64,000 nucleotides of DNA from Phycisphaerales bacterium (GTDB taxonomy: Bacteria > Planctomycetota > Phycisphaerae > Phycisphaerales > UBA1924), in contig JADJMV010000008.1 of the NCBI GenBank assembly GCA_016709445.1, positions 62,001 to 126,000 of the forward strand, read 5' to 3'. A program made the translations under genes and the position numbers. A model generated the notes under the pieces. The model saw only the letters and a program-made list of their open reading frames with translations. It was not told the origin of the DNA and did not search any database. Below are positions 44,174-52,447 of the stretch, piece after piece (the stretch's first letter is position 1; each line of letters opens with the position of its first letter).

Positions 44174-45027
44174 GTGGGCGACGGGGAAGGCGATGGGTCC
44201 ACCTCCTGACGTACGCCGTGCTGGCGCCGGCCGCCGTCGTCACGCTGGTGCCCTTCGCGTGGCTCCTGACCTCGGCGTTCAAGGCGCCGCAGGAATTCTT
44301 CGGCTCCATGTTCCTGCCTCGCGGCGATGGCTTTCTCGGGGTGGCGTGGGACCGCTTGACGACGGGGAACCTGACCCGGCTGTTCCGGGAGCTCTCGATC
44401 GGCCGGGCGATGCTCAACTCGTTGTTCCTCTCGAGCGTCACAAGCGTGCTGGCAACGCTGTGCTGCGCTGCCGGCGGGTACGCGCTGGCGATGTACCGGT
44501 TTCGCGGCCGCCGGGTGCTGACATGGGTCGTGCTTGGGGCGCTGATCGTGCCCCCGCCCCTGCTGCTCGCGCCGGGGTATCAGGTGCTGTACAGGCTGGG
44601 CTTGCTCGACACGTATTCGGGGCTCATCCTGCCGGCGATGGCGCCGGCGTTCGGCGTGTTCCTATTCCGACAGGCCTCGCTGCAATCGGTGCCGCCCCAG
44701 CTTCTGGAGGCGGGGCGTCTGGATGGGTGCTCGGAGGCGGGGCTGTTCGGGCGGATCGCCCTGCCGCTGCTCCGGCCGATGACCGGGGCGTTCCTGCTGA
44801 TCACATTCCTCGGCGTGTGGAACAACTTCATCGGCCCGCAGATCGTGCTCCAGTCGCCGGAGAAGCAGCCGCTCGCGGTCGCGATCGCCCAGCTGAAGGG
44901 CGTGTACTACGAGGATTACGGCCTCTTGATGGCGGGCACACTGGTTTCGATTGCGCCGGTTGCGGGTCTGTTCCTGCTGCTGCAGAAGGACTTTGTCTCG
45001 GGCCTCACACTCGGGGCCGTGAAGTAG
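44170..45027 (+). CDS. ABC sugar transporter permease (MalG-like)
   Basis: 285 residues, ATGA overlap with the previous gene. Six transmembrane helices; start VTLVPFAWLLTSAFKAP is typical of MalG-like permeases, as are the EAA loop EAGRLDGCSEAG and the final ending FVSGLTLGAVK. CUT1 family. Confidence 0.94.
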   Translation: MSGRRGRRWVHLLTYAVLAPAAVVTLVPFAWLLTSAFKAPQEFFGSMFLPRGDGFLGVAWDRLTTGNLTRLFRELSIGRAMLNSLFLSSVTSVLATLCCAAGGYALAMYRFRGRRVLTWVVLGALIVPPPLLLAPGYQVLYRLGLLDTYSGLILPAMAPAFGVFLFRQASLQSVPPQLLEAGRLDGCSEAGLFGRIALPLLRPMTGAFLLITFLGVWNNFIGPQIVLQSPEKQPLAVAIAQLKGVYYEDYGLLMAGTLVSIAPVAGLFLLLQKDFVSGLTLGAVK

Positions 45028-45078
45028 GGAAGCGCGGGCCGGGAAGGCCATGGGCGCCTCGCAAGGAAGGATGGAACC

Positions 45079-46500
45079 GTGAGCTTTCCGACTGGATTCG
45101 TGTGGGGCGCCGGAACGTCGGCGTATCAGATCGAGGGTGGGATCGATAAGCACGGACGCGGACCTTCGGTCTGGGACGCGTTCTGCCGGACGCCGGGGCG
45201 GATCAAGCACGGCGATACGGGGGACACGGCGTGCGACCACGTGGGGCGGTTCCGCGCGGACGTGGCGCTCATGAAGGAGATGGGGCTTGGGGCCTACCGG
45301 TTCTCGATCGCGTGGCCCAGGGTGATGCCGGACGGGGCGGGGGCCGTGAGCGAGGCGGGCCTCGCCTTCTACGACCGGCTCGTGGATGAGCTGCTGGGGG
45401 CGGGGATCACGCCGCACGTGACACTGTTCCACTGGGATTACCCGCTCGCGCTGTACCGGCGGGGCGGCTGGCTGAATCCTTCGAGTGCGTCGTGGTTCGC
45501 CGAGTATGCGCGGGCGGTTGTGGACCGGCTCTCCGACCGGGTGTGCCACTGGATCACGATCAATGAGCCGCAGGTTTTCATCGGGCACGGGCACTTTACC
45601 GGCGAGCACGCGCCGGGTCTGCACCTGCCGATGCCGGAGATCGTGCGGATCGTGCACAACGTGCTGCGGGCGCACGGGCTCGCGGCGCGGTGCATCCGGG
45701 AGAACGCGCAGACCAAGCCGGTCATCGGCTGGGCGCCCGTCGGGATCGTGAGTTCGCCCCTCCGGTTTGACCCGGGCGAGATCGAGGCGGCCCGCGTGAA
45801 AACTTTCGCGATCGAGCGGCAGGACGTCTGGAACAACACGTGGTTCAACGATCCGGTGCTGCTGGGCACGTACCCACAGGAGATCCTCTCGACGCTGGGA
45901 CAGCACTTGCCGGATGGCTGGGAGCGAGACCTGGAGATCATCCAGCAGCCGATGGACTTCCTGGGGCTGAATCTCTACCAGGGATCGCGGGTCACGCTCG
46001 GCGATGGCGCGGTGGCCACACCGGCACGCCAAGAGGTGGGCCGGGCACGGACGGCGTTCGGATGGAACATCACACCGGAGGTGCTCTATTGGGGCCCGCG
46101 GTTCTTCTTTGACCGGTACAAGCTCCCGATCGTCATCACCGAGAACGGCCTTGCAAACCTGGACTGGGTGGGGCTGGATGGGCGGGTGCAGGATCCACAG
46201 CGGATCGACTACACGGCGCGGCACCTGCAGCACCTGCTGCGGGCCATCCGCGACGGGGTCAACGTGGGTGGATACTTCCATTGGTCGCTGCTGGACAATT
46301 TCGAGTGGGCCGAGGGCTATGACCAGCGGTTCGGTCTGGTGTACGTGGATTTCGCCACCCAGCAACGGATCCCGAAGGAGTCGGCCAAGTGGTATAGCGA
46401 GGTCATTCGGACGAACGGGCGCAACCTGGCGCCGCTGGGGGAGGCCGCGGGTTCGGTCCGAACGCTTCTGGGCGAACGTCCTGAGGAGGCCCGCCCATGA
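45079..46500 (+). CDS. GH1 beta-glucosidase
   Basis: 473 residues, cytoplasmic (no signal peptide), GTG start with AAGGAAGG upstream. TIM-barrel GH1 with substrate-site GAGTSAYQIEGG, acid/base Glu163 in TINEP, nucleophile Glu355 in ITENG, and the aglycone/glucose site SLLDNFEWAEGY. It would split beta-linked oligosaccharides imported by the upstream ABC system to glucose. It overlaps the second GH16 gene by ATGA. Confidence 0.96.
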   Translation: MSFPTGFVWGAGTSAYQIEGGIDKHGRGPSVWDAFCRTPGRIKHGDTGDTACDHVGRFRADVALMKEMGLGAYRFSIAWPRVMPDGAGAVSEAGLAFYDRLVDELLGAGITPHVTLFHWDYPLALYRRGGWLNPSSASWFAEYARAVVDRLSDRVCHWITINEPQVFIGHGHFTGEHAPGLHLPMPEIVRIVHNVLRAHGLAARCIRENAQTKPVIGWAPVGIVSSPLRFDPGEIEAARVKTFAIERQDVWNNTWFNDPVLLGTYPQEILSTLGQHLPDGWERDLEIIQQPMDFLGLNLYQGSRVTLGDGAVATPARQEVGRARTAFGWNITPEVLYWGPRFFFDRYKLPIVITENGLANLDWVGLDGRVQDPQRIDYTARHLQHLLRAIRDGVNVGGYFHWSLLDNFEWAEGYDQRFGLVYVDFATQQRIPKESAKWYSEVIRTNGRNLAPLGEAAGSVRTLLGERPEEARP

Positions 46501-47918
46501 CCCGTCGCGTTCCGTGGCTCGCCGCAATCGTCGGCGTGGGCGGTCTGTCGGCGTGCGCACAGGGAGTCGCCGGGCGTGCGGGCGGCGAGGCCGAGCGGCC
46601 GGGTTGGCGGCTGGTGTGGGGGGATGAATTCGAGGGTGCGGCGCTCGATCCGGCCAAATGGCGGGTGGAGGATGCCGCTCTGATCAAGAACAACGAATTG
46701 CAGTACTACAGCCCTGACGAGGTGTACTTGGAGCATGGCTGCCTCGTACTGCGCAGCCGCGAACGCGGGATGGGCGGGAGGTCGTACACCTCCGGGCTGG
46801 TAGACACCCGGCACCGGTTTTCCCAAGCATTCGGCCGGTTCGAGGTCCGGGCGCAGTTGCCGAAGGGCCGCGGGGTGTGGCCGGCGCATTGGATGCTGCC
46901 GGAAGATCATCCGGCCTGGCCGCCGGAACTGGACATCATGGAGCTCTTGGGTCATGAGCCGGACGTGGTCTACCAGACCCAACACTGGGGCGTCTGGCCA
47001 AACAACGCGCACGAAGGCAGGCCGATGCGGGGGCCGGACTTCAGCGAGGAGTTCCACACGTTCGCGATGGAGTGGTCACCGGAGCGGGTGGACTGGTTCG
47101 TCGATGACCGCCTGCAGTTCTCGAGCACGCGTGAAGTCCCGACGATCCCGTTCTACCTGATCCTCAATACGGCGGTCGGAGGCGACTGGCCGGGTAACCC
47201 GGACGCGACAACAGTCCTCCCGCAATACCACCGGATCGAGTATGTGCGGGTATACGCCAAGGAAGGCGCGGCGCCGACGCTTTCGCTGGTCCACCCGAAC
47301 GGGAGCATCGCGCTCGAGCCGGCGGGCGGTTTGCTCCGGGCGGGGGATGAGGTCACGGCTCTCGCGAAGCCCGACTTCGGATTCCGTTTTTCTGGATGGG
47401 AGGCGCCGCCGGAGGGCTCGACAATCGCGGGGGCGACAATCCGGTTCCGGGCCGATGGCCCCCAGACCATCGTGGCGCGATTCGAGCCGGATCCGGACCT
47501 CCCGGAACTGCTGAGCCGGGGAGCGCCGGCGAGCGCGAGCTCATCAGAATCGGCGGACCTCGGGCCAGCCAATGCGGTCGATGGGATCATGGGCACGCGG
47601 TGGTCCTCGTCGTTTGCTGTCCCGCAGGACCTGACCATCGACCTGGGCGCACCCGCGAGGGTGGAGCTCGTGCGGATCCGGTGGGAGAACGCGCACCCGG
47701 CCATTTTTGATCTCCAGGCTTCATTGGACGGCGAGGCTTGGACGCTTGTCCAGCGCGTGCGAAAGGCGGACGCGTCCGAGGATCGGCTGGACGGGCCGCT
47801 GGCGCCCGCGCGGTATCTGCGGCTGCACTGCACGGAGCGGGCGACGCCATGGGGCGTCTCGGTCTGGGAATTCGAGGCGTTTGGGCACCGCGTCGCCGAG
47901 GAGCCGGGGGAGCGCTAG
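46497..47918 (+). CDS. GH16 beta-glucanase lipoprotein with C-terminal binding domains
   Basis: 473 residues. Lipoprotein signal ending LSAC (Cys20). GH16 domain (~35-265) with WGDEFEGAALDPAKW and PPELDIMEL: Glu144 nucleophile, Glu149 acid/base. Then a ~70-residue beta-repeat domain (TLSLVHPNGSIALEPAGG..., InlB B-like) and an F5/8 type C discoidin domain (~340-470; ASSSESADLGPANAVDG, RYLRLHCTE). Close relative of the GH16 at 35558 in the catalytic domain but membrane-anchored. Confidence 0.94.
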   Translation: MTRRVPWLAAIVGVGGLSACAQGVAGRAGGEAERPGWRLVWGDEFEGAALDPAKWRVEDAALIKNNELQYYSPDEVYLEHGCLVLRSRERGMGGRSYTSGLVDTRHRFSQAFGRFEVRAQLPKGRGVWPAHWMLPEDHPAWPPELDIMELLGHEPDVVYQTQHWGVWPNNAHEGRPMRGPDFSEEFHTFAMEWSPERVDWFVDDRLQFSSTREVPTIPFYLILNTAVGGDWPGNPDATTVLPQYHRIEYVRVYAKEGAAPTLSLVHPNGSIALEPAGGLLRAGDEVTALAKPDFGFRFSGWEAPPEGSTIAGATIRFRADGPQTIVARFEPDPDLPELLSRGAPASASSSESADLGPANAVDGIMGTRWSSSFAVPQDLTIDLGAPARVELVRIRWENAHPAIFDLQASLDGEAWTLVQRVRKADASEDRLDGPLAPARYLRLHCTERATPWGVSVWEFEAFGHRVAEEPGER

Positions 47919-47996
47919 GGTCGGCGTTGCGGATCGGGCGGCCGGGTGCGCGGGTTTCTGCGGCGCACGGCCGCGGCGTTGGTGTAGGCTGGGGCG

Positions 47997-50228
47997 GTGC
48001 TTGAAACCCTCCTCACCTTGGCAGCGGCGACGATACTCGGCGCGCCGCCCCTCGCCGGTCAGCCCGGGGTCGACTTCGACCGGGATATCCGCCCGATCTT
48101 GTCGGATGCTTGCTACAAGTGCCATGGGCCGGACGCGGGCGATCGGAAAGCGGGTCTGCGCCTGGACCTGCGTGAGGGGCTTTTCGGCGCGACGCGCGGC
48201 GAGGCCGGGGAAATGGCCGCCGTGGTGGTCCCCGGAAGCCCGCAGGAGAGCGAGCTTGCCCGGCGGGTCGGGTCTGATGATCCGGATGAGCGGATGCCCC
48301 CGCCGGAGGCCGCGAGACAGTTGACCGAGGTCGAGGTCTCCTTGCTGGGGCGTTGGATCGCGGAGGGTGGTACGTGGTCGGGGCATTGGGCGTTCGAGCC
48401 CGTGGGCCCGATCGAGGCTCCCGGGGTCTCGGACGCGGGTTGGTGCCGGAACGAGATCGACCGGTTCGTGCTGGCGGTACTGGAGCATGAGGGTCTGCGC
48501 CCGGCGGCCGAGGCGGATCGACGGACTTTCCTTCGTCGGGTCAGCCTGGATCTGACGGGGCTTGCGCCCAGCGGCGAGGAACTCGCGGCGTTCCTCGCCG
48601 ACGACGGCGCGGGGGCGTACGAGCGCGCAGTGGATCGGCTGCTGGCCTCGTCCAGGTTCGGGGAACACTTCGCGGCCGGCTGGCTGGACGCGGCGCGGTA
48701 TGCCGACTCGAACGGCTTCCAGCTCGATCCCGACCGAACGGCGTGGCCGTGGCGAGACTGGGTGATCCGGGCATTCAACGAGAACATGCCCTACGACGAG
48801 TTCGCGAGGGAGCAGATCGCGGGGGATCTGCTCCCCGGAGCCGGCGAGAGCCAGATTCTGGCGACGATGTTCAATCGCAACCACCCGATCAACGGTGAAG
48901 GCGGGCGCGACGTCGAGGAGTCGCGCAACGACTACGTGAACGACCGGGTCGATACGACAAGCACGGTGTGGCTGGGGTTGACGATGGCATGCGCCCAGTG
49001 CCACGACCACAAATATGACCCGGTCTCGCAGAAGGACTACTACCGGTTCGCGGCCTACTTCAACAGCATCGACGAGGATGGATCGGGCGACCAGGGGGAC
49101 GAGCCCCCGCTTCTGGAGATGAAGGGCCCGGACGGGGGCGAGCTGCACGTGATGGTGATGCGGGAGCGTACCGAACCCCGGCAGACGCATGTGCTCGTAC
49201 GAGGCGCGTGGGACGCCCCAGGGGAGGCTGTCGGTCCCGGAACTCCCGAGCGGCTGTGGTCGCTCCCAGGAGCGCCTGCGAACCGGCTGGGACTGGCGGA
49301 GTGGGTGGCGGATCCGGCGAACCCCTTGACCGCGCGGGTTGAGGTCAACCGGCTTTGGCAGGCGGAGTTCGGGGCGGGGCTGGTCCGCACGCCGGGGAAC
49401 TTCGGTATCCAGGGCGAACGACCGACGCACCCGGAGTTGCTCGACTGGCTGGCCGGCGAGTTCATGCGGCGCGGCTGGGATGTGAAGGCGATGCTGCGGC
49501 TGATGGTGACCAGCGCGACGTACCGGCAGAGTTCGGCGTGCGGGGCGGCGTTGTTCGACCGCGACCCTGAGAACCGGCTCTTGGCGCGGGCGTCAAGGTT
49601 CCGGTTGGCATCGGGGGTGCTCCGGGATCAGGCCTTGGGCGCTTCCGGGCTGCTCGTGGAACGGGTCGGGGGGCCGCCGGTGAAGCCGTACCACCCCGCA
49701 GGGGTATGGGAGGATGTGAGCTTTGGCCGTCTGAGTTACGCCCAAGGGACCGGGGACGAGTTGTATCGGCGGAGCCTGTACACATTCTGGCGGCGAACGG
49801 CGGCGCCGGCGAACATGTTCGACACATCGATGCGACAGAAATGTTCGGTGCGGGTGATCCGGACCAACACGCCCCTGCAGGCGCTGATCCTGATGAATGA
49901 CGAAACGTATGCGGAGGCCGCCGCGGCGCTCGCCGAGCGGACGCTGTACGGAAGCGTGTCGTCCCCCGGTGCGAGCGATCGGGAGTCGATCGCCCGCGTG
50001 TTCGAGGCCGTGCTGGGGCGACCCGCGCGTGCTGCGGAGTTGGCGGTTCTCACGCGGCGCCTGGTTGAACTTCGGGCCTACTACGCCGATCACGCGGACG
50101 AGGCGAGCGCCGCGGCGTGCGTCGGGGAACGGCCTGACCCGCGCGAGGACCGGCGGACGGAGATCGCGGCGCTGGCGGGGGTGTGCAGTGTGGTGTTCAA
50201 TCTGGACGAGGCGCTGAGCCGGGAGTGA
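47997..50228 (+). CDS. PSCyt1-DUF1549-DUF1553 protein
   Basis: 743 residues from GTG 47997 with a signal peptide (TLLTLAAATILGAPPLAG). N-terminal planctomycete cytochrome c domain: DIRPILSDACYKCHGPDAG, heme-binding CxxCH at Cys39-His43. DUF1549 with RFGEHFAAGWLDAARYADS and a second CxxCH (ACAQCHDHKYDP); DUF1553 with ANPLTARVEVNRLWQ and RASRFRLASGVLRDQAL. Shorter than many homologues. The function of these abundant planctomycete proteins is unknown. It overlaps the DUF1501 gene in a GTGA junction. Confidence 0.93.
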   Translation: MLETLLTLAAATILGAPPLAGQPGVDFDRDIRPILSDACYKCHGPDAGDRKAGLRLDLREGLFGATRGEAGEMAAVVVPGSPQESELARRVGSDDPDERMPPPEAARQLTEVEVSLLGRWIAEGGTWSGHWAFEPVGPIEAPGVSDAGWCRNEIDRFVLAVLEHEGLRPAAEADRRTFLRRVSLDLTGLAPSGEELAAFLADDGAGAYERAVDRLLASSRFGEHFAAGWLDAARYADSNGFQLDPDRTAWPWRDWVIRAFNENMPYDEFAREQIAGDLLPGAGESQILATMFNRNHPINGEGGRDVEESRNDYVNDRVDTTSTVWLGLTMACAQCHDHKYDPVSQKDYYRFAAYFNSIDEDGSGDQGDEPPLLEMKGPDGGELHVMVMRERTEPRQTHVLVRGAWDAPGEAVGPGTPERLWSLPGAPANRLGLAEWVADPANPLTARVEVNRLWQAEFGAGLVRTPGNFGIQGERPTHPELLDWLAGEFMRRGWDVKAMLRLMVTSATYRQSSACGAALFDRDPENRLLARASRFRLASGVLRDQALGASGLLVERVGGPPVKPYHPAGVWEDVSFGRLSYAQGTGDELYRRSLYTFWRRTAAPANMFDTSMRQKCSVRVIRTNTPLQALILMNDETYAEAAAALAERTLYGSVSSPGASDRESIARVFEAVLGRPARAAELAVLTRRLVELRAYYADHADEASAAACVGERPDPREDRRTEIAALAGVCSVVFNLDEALSRE

Positions 50229-51682
50229 CCGTGGACGCGAGGATGGAGCAACTGCTTGCGATGACTCGTCGCCAGTTTCTCGGGCGAGGGGCCGCGGGGA
50301 TCGGCTCGGCGGCACTGGCGTCGATGCTGGGAGGAGTGACCTCGGCGAGCGCGGGGACGTCGGGGGCGGCGACATCGGCGCCCCCCCACTACCCGGCGAG
50401 GGCAAAGCGGGTGATCATGCTGACGCAGGCGGGGGCGCCATCGCAGCTCGACCTGCTCGACTACAAGCCCGGCTTGATCGCGCGTCGGGGCGAGTTGCTT
50501 CCGGACTCCGTACGGATGGGGCAGCGGGTCACGACCATGACTGCGGGACAGGCGCAGATCGTCGCGCCGAGCCCCTTCCGGTTTGCGCAGCATGGCCGGA
50601 GCGGGGCGTGGATGAGCGAATTGCTGCCCCGGACCGCGGCGATCGCGGACGACCTCTGCATCGTGCGGAGTGTGCACACCGAGCAGATCAACCACGCCCC
50701 CGCGATGACCTTCTTCCAGACGGGCCACCAGATCCCGGGGCGACCTTGCATCGGCGCGTGGACTGTGTACGGGCTCGGCAGCGAGAATCGGGACCTGCCG
50801 GGATTCATCGTGATGGTTTCGAAAGACGTGGCGAGAACCTGCGACCAACCCCTGTACGAACACCTCTGGAGCGCGGGATTCCTGCCGGCAGAGCACCAGG
50901 GCGTGAAGTTGCGTGCGGGACGGGAGCCCGTGCTGTATCTCCCGAATCCACCGGGCGTCAGCCGCAGTGTGCGTCGGGGACAGCTTGACGATCTCGGCAC
51001 ACTTAATTCCATGCACGAGGAGGCGACGGGGGACCCGGAGATCGCGGCCCGGGTCTCTCAGTACGAGTTGGCGTTCCGGATGCAGATGTCCGTCCCGCAG
51101 TTGATGGACCTTTCGGACGAGCCGGAGGAGACGTTCGAGCTGTACGGCGAGGCGGCCCGCCGTCCAGGCTCCTACGGGGCGAATTGCATACTCGCCCGGC
51201 GGCTGGCCGAGCGAGGGGTGCGGTTCATCCAGCTCTACCACGTGGGGTGGGACCAACACCGCCACTTGCCGGAGCAATTGCGGATTCAGTGCGAGCATAC
51301 CGACCAGGCATCGGCGGGTCTGGTCGTTGATCTCAAGCGGCGCGGTCTGCTTGATGACACACTGGTGGTGTGGGGGGGAGAGTTCGGACGCTCCCCGGTA
51401 GGGCAGGGGGATATCGAGACGCCCGACTACGGACGCGACCACCACCCGCGTTGCTTCTCGGTCTGGATGGCCGGCGGCGGCGTGCGGTCCGGGACGACGT
51501 TTGGTGAGACCGACGAGTATGGCTTCAACGTCACCCGGGACCCTGTGCACATCCATGATCTGCACGCAACGCTCCTGCGTCTGCTGGGGATTGACCACGA
51601 GCGATTCACGTTCCTCTCGCAGGGCCGGAGATTCCGGCTGACGGATGTCGCCGGCGAGGTCGTCGGTGGGTTGATGTCCTGA
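50225..51682 (+). CDS. DUF1501 (sulfatase-fold) protein with Tat signal
   Basis: 485 residues from GTG 50225 in a GTGA overlap (ATG 50243 is an alternative). Twin-arginine signal MTRRQFLGRGAAGIGSAAL. Alkaline phosphatase/sulfatase-like fold: RVIMLTQAGAPSQLDLLDYK, HAPAMTFFQTG, YHVGWDQHRHLPEQL, VWGGEFGRSP and the ending LLRLLGIDHERFTF. Always paired with PSCyt1/DUF1553 proteins in planctomycetes; probably exported through Tat. Reaction unknown. Confidence 0.92.
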   Translation: MTVDARMEQLLAMTRRQFLGRGAAGIGSAALASMLGGVTSASAGTSGAATSAPPHYPARAKRVIMLTQAGAPSQLDLLDYKPGLIARRGELLPDSVRMGQRVTTMTAGQAQIVAPSPFRFAQHGRSGAWMSELLPRTAAIADDLCIVRSVHTEQINHAPAMTFFQTGHQIPGRPCIGAWTVYGLGSENRDLPGFIVMVSKDVARTCDQPLYEHLWSAGFLPAEHQGVKLRAGREPVLYLPNPPGVSRSVRRGQLDDLGTLNSMHEEATGDPEIAARVSQYELAFRMQMSVPQLMDLSDEPEETFELYGEAARRPGSYGANCILARRLAERGVRFIQLYHVGWDQHRHLPEQLRIQCEHTDQASAGLVVDLKRRGLLDDTLVVWGGEFGRSPVGQGDIETPDYGRDHHPRCFSVWMAGGGVRSGTTFGETDEYGFNVTRDPVHIHDLHATLLRLLGIDHERFTFLSQGRRFRLTDVAGEVVGGLMS

Positions 51683-51694
51683 CGTCGCGTTCCC

Positions 51695-52039
51695 TCACGG
51701 CGCGGAGGAGCAGCCCGCCGCGATGCGCTCCGGAGCGTCCGATTTCGAGCGGTAGACCGACGATCCGCATGGGTCGATTGGGGCCAGGTGCTCGTCGCAA
51801 GCTTGCTCGCTGGGGAATAGTGCGCAAACATCCGGCTTCGTGCGGTGCAGCCGGGCGATCACCGCGGAAGCGTCCGGCCCGGGCACACCGATATCGACGA
51901 GCAGCGTGCCGCTCCACCTGCTGCCGGGGTCGACGACGGGGGCAAGGGCGCCAACCACCGAGCTCCGTCCATCCAGGGCGCGATGCGCTTCGAGCCCCTC
52001 GATCAGGAGCGAGTGGACCATCACACAAAGCACACGCAT
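51695..52039 (-). CDS. Degenerate receiver-like protein
   Basis: 114 residues. The layout follows a NarL-type receiver: RVLCVMVHSLLIEGLEAHRA, TLLVDIGVPGPDASAVIARL (phosphoacceptor-like Asp), then KPDVCALF. However, the acidic pair of the receiver is missing (VMVH in place of VDDH) and no output domain follows. It may be a non-phosphorylated signalling remnant or binding protein. Function unknown; the frame continues upstream without family support. Confidence 0.45.
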   Translation of the reverse strand: MRVLCVMVHSLLIEGLEAHRALDGRSSVVGALAPVVDPGSRWSGTLLVDIGVPGPDASAVIARLHRTKPDVCALFPSEQACDEHLAPIDPCGSSVYRSKSDAPERIAAGCSSAP

Positions 52040-52424
52040 AGGCCGCCGAATGCCTCGGCGGTCGTACCCGCCACGCCGATCGTGCGGGATTTGTCGGTAC
52101 GGGTTCGAGGCCCACGAGGCGCCCCCCCGGAGCAGGCCCGCCGGGCGATGGCCTGACGGGTGGGATCCAGGCTGAGGATGCATGCGGCCGGCCTGAACCC
52201 CAAGCGCAGCTCGCCGGTGAGGGGGCGAGCCTTTGCGGGGAAACATTGCCCGAGGCCCCCTGCGAGCGGCCACCCCACCTGTCTGGAAGGGGATCTGGGG
52301 AGATCGATCGGGTTTGCGGGCCTTTGTTCTCTGACCGGCGGGACCGTGGGTCCGTGCCAGGATTCCGCACTTGGGTGGCCAAGCGGAGGCGACAGGCTAG
52401 AATCGGATATACAGATACGAAATT
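52040..52424. other. Intergenic region upstream of iorA
   Basis: 385 bases with no recognised gene. TAGAAT (52398-52403) and TATACA further on are possible -10 elements for iorA, but no convincing -35 accompanies either. Confidence 0.4.
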
Positions 52425-52445
52425 GAGGAGTCCATGGGACTCCTC
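52425..52445 (+). promoter_or_regulatory. Hairpin directly before the iorA start
   Basis: Perfect stem: GAGGAGTCC (52425-52433), loop ATG, GGACTCCTC (52437-52445). The iorA GTG is at 52448, two bases after the stem. It contains the only purine-rich ribosome-site candidate (GAGGAG), so folding would limit ribosome access. Confidence 0.55.
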
Positions 52446-52447
52446 CT

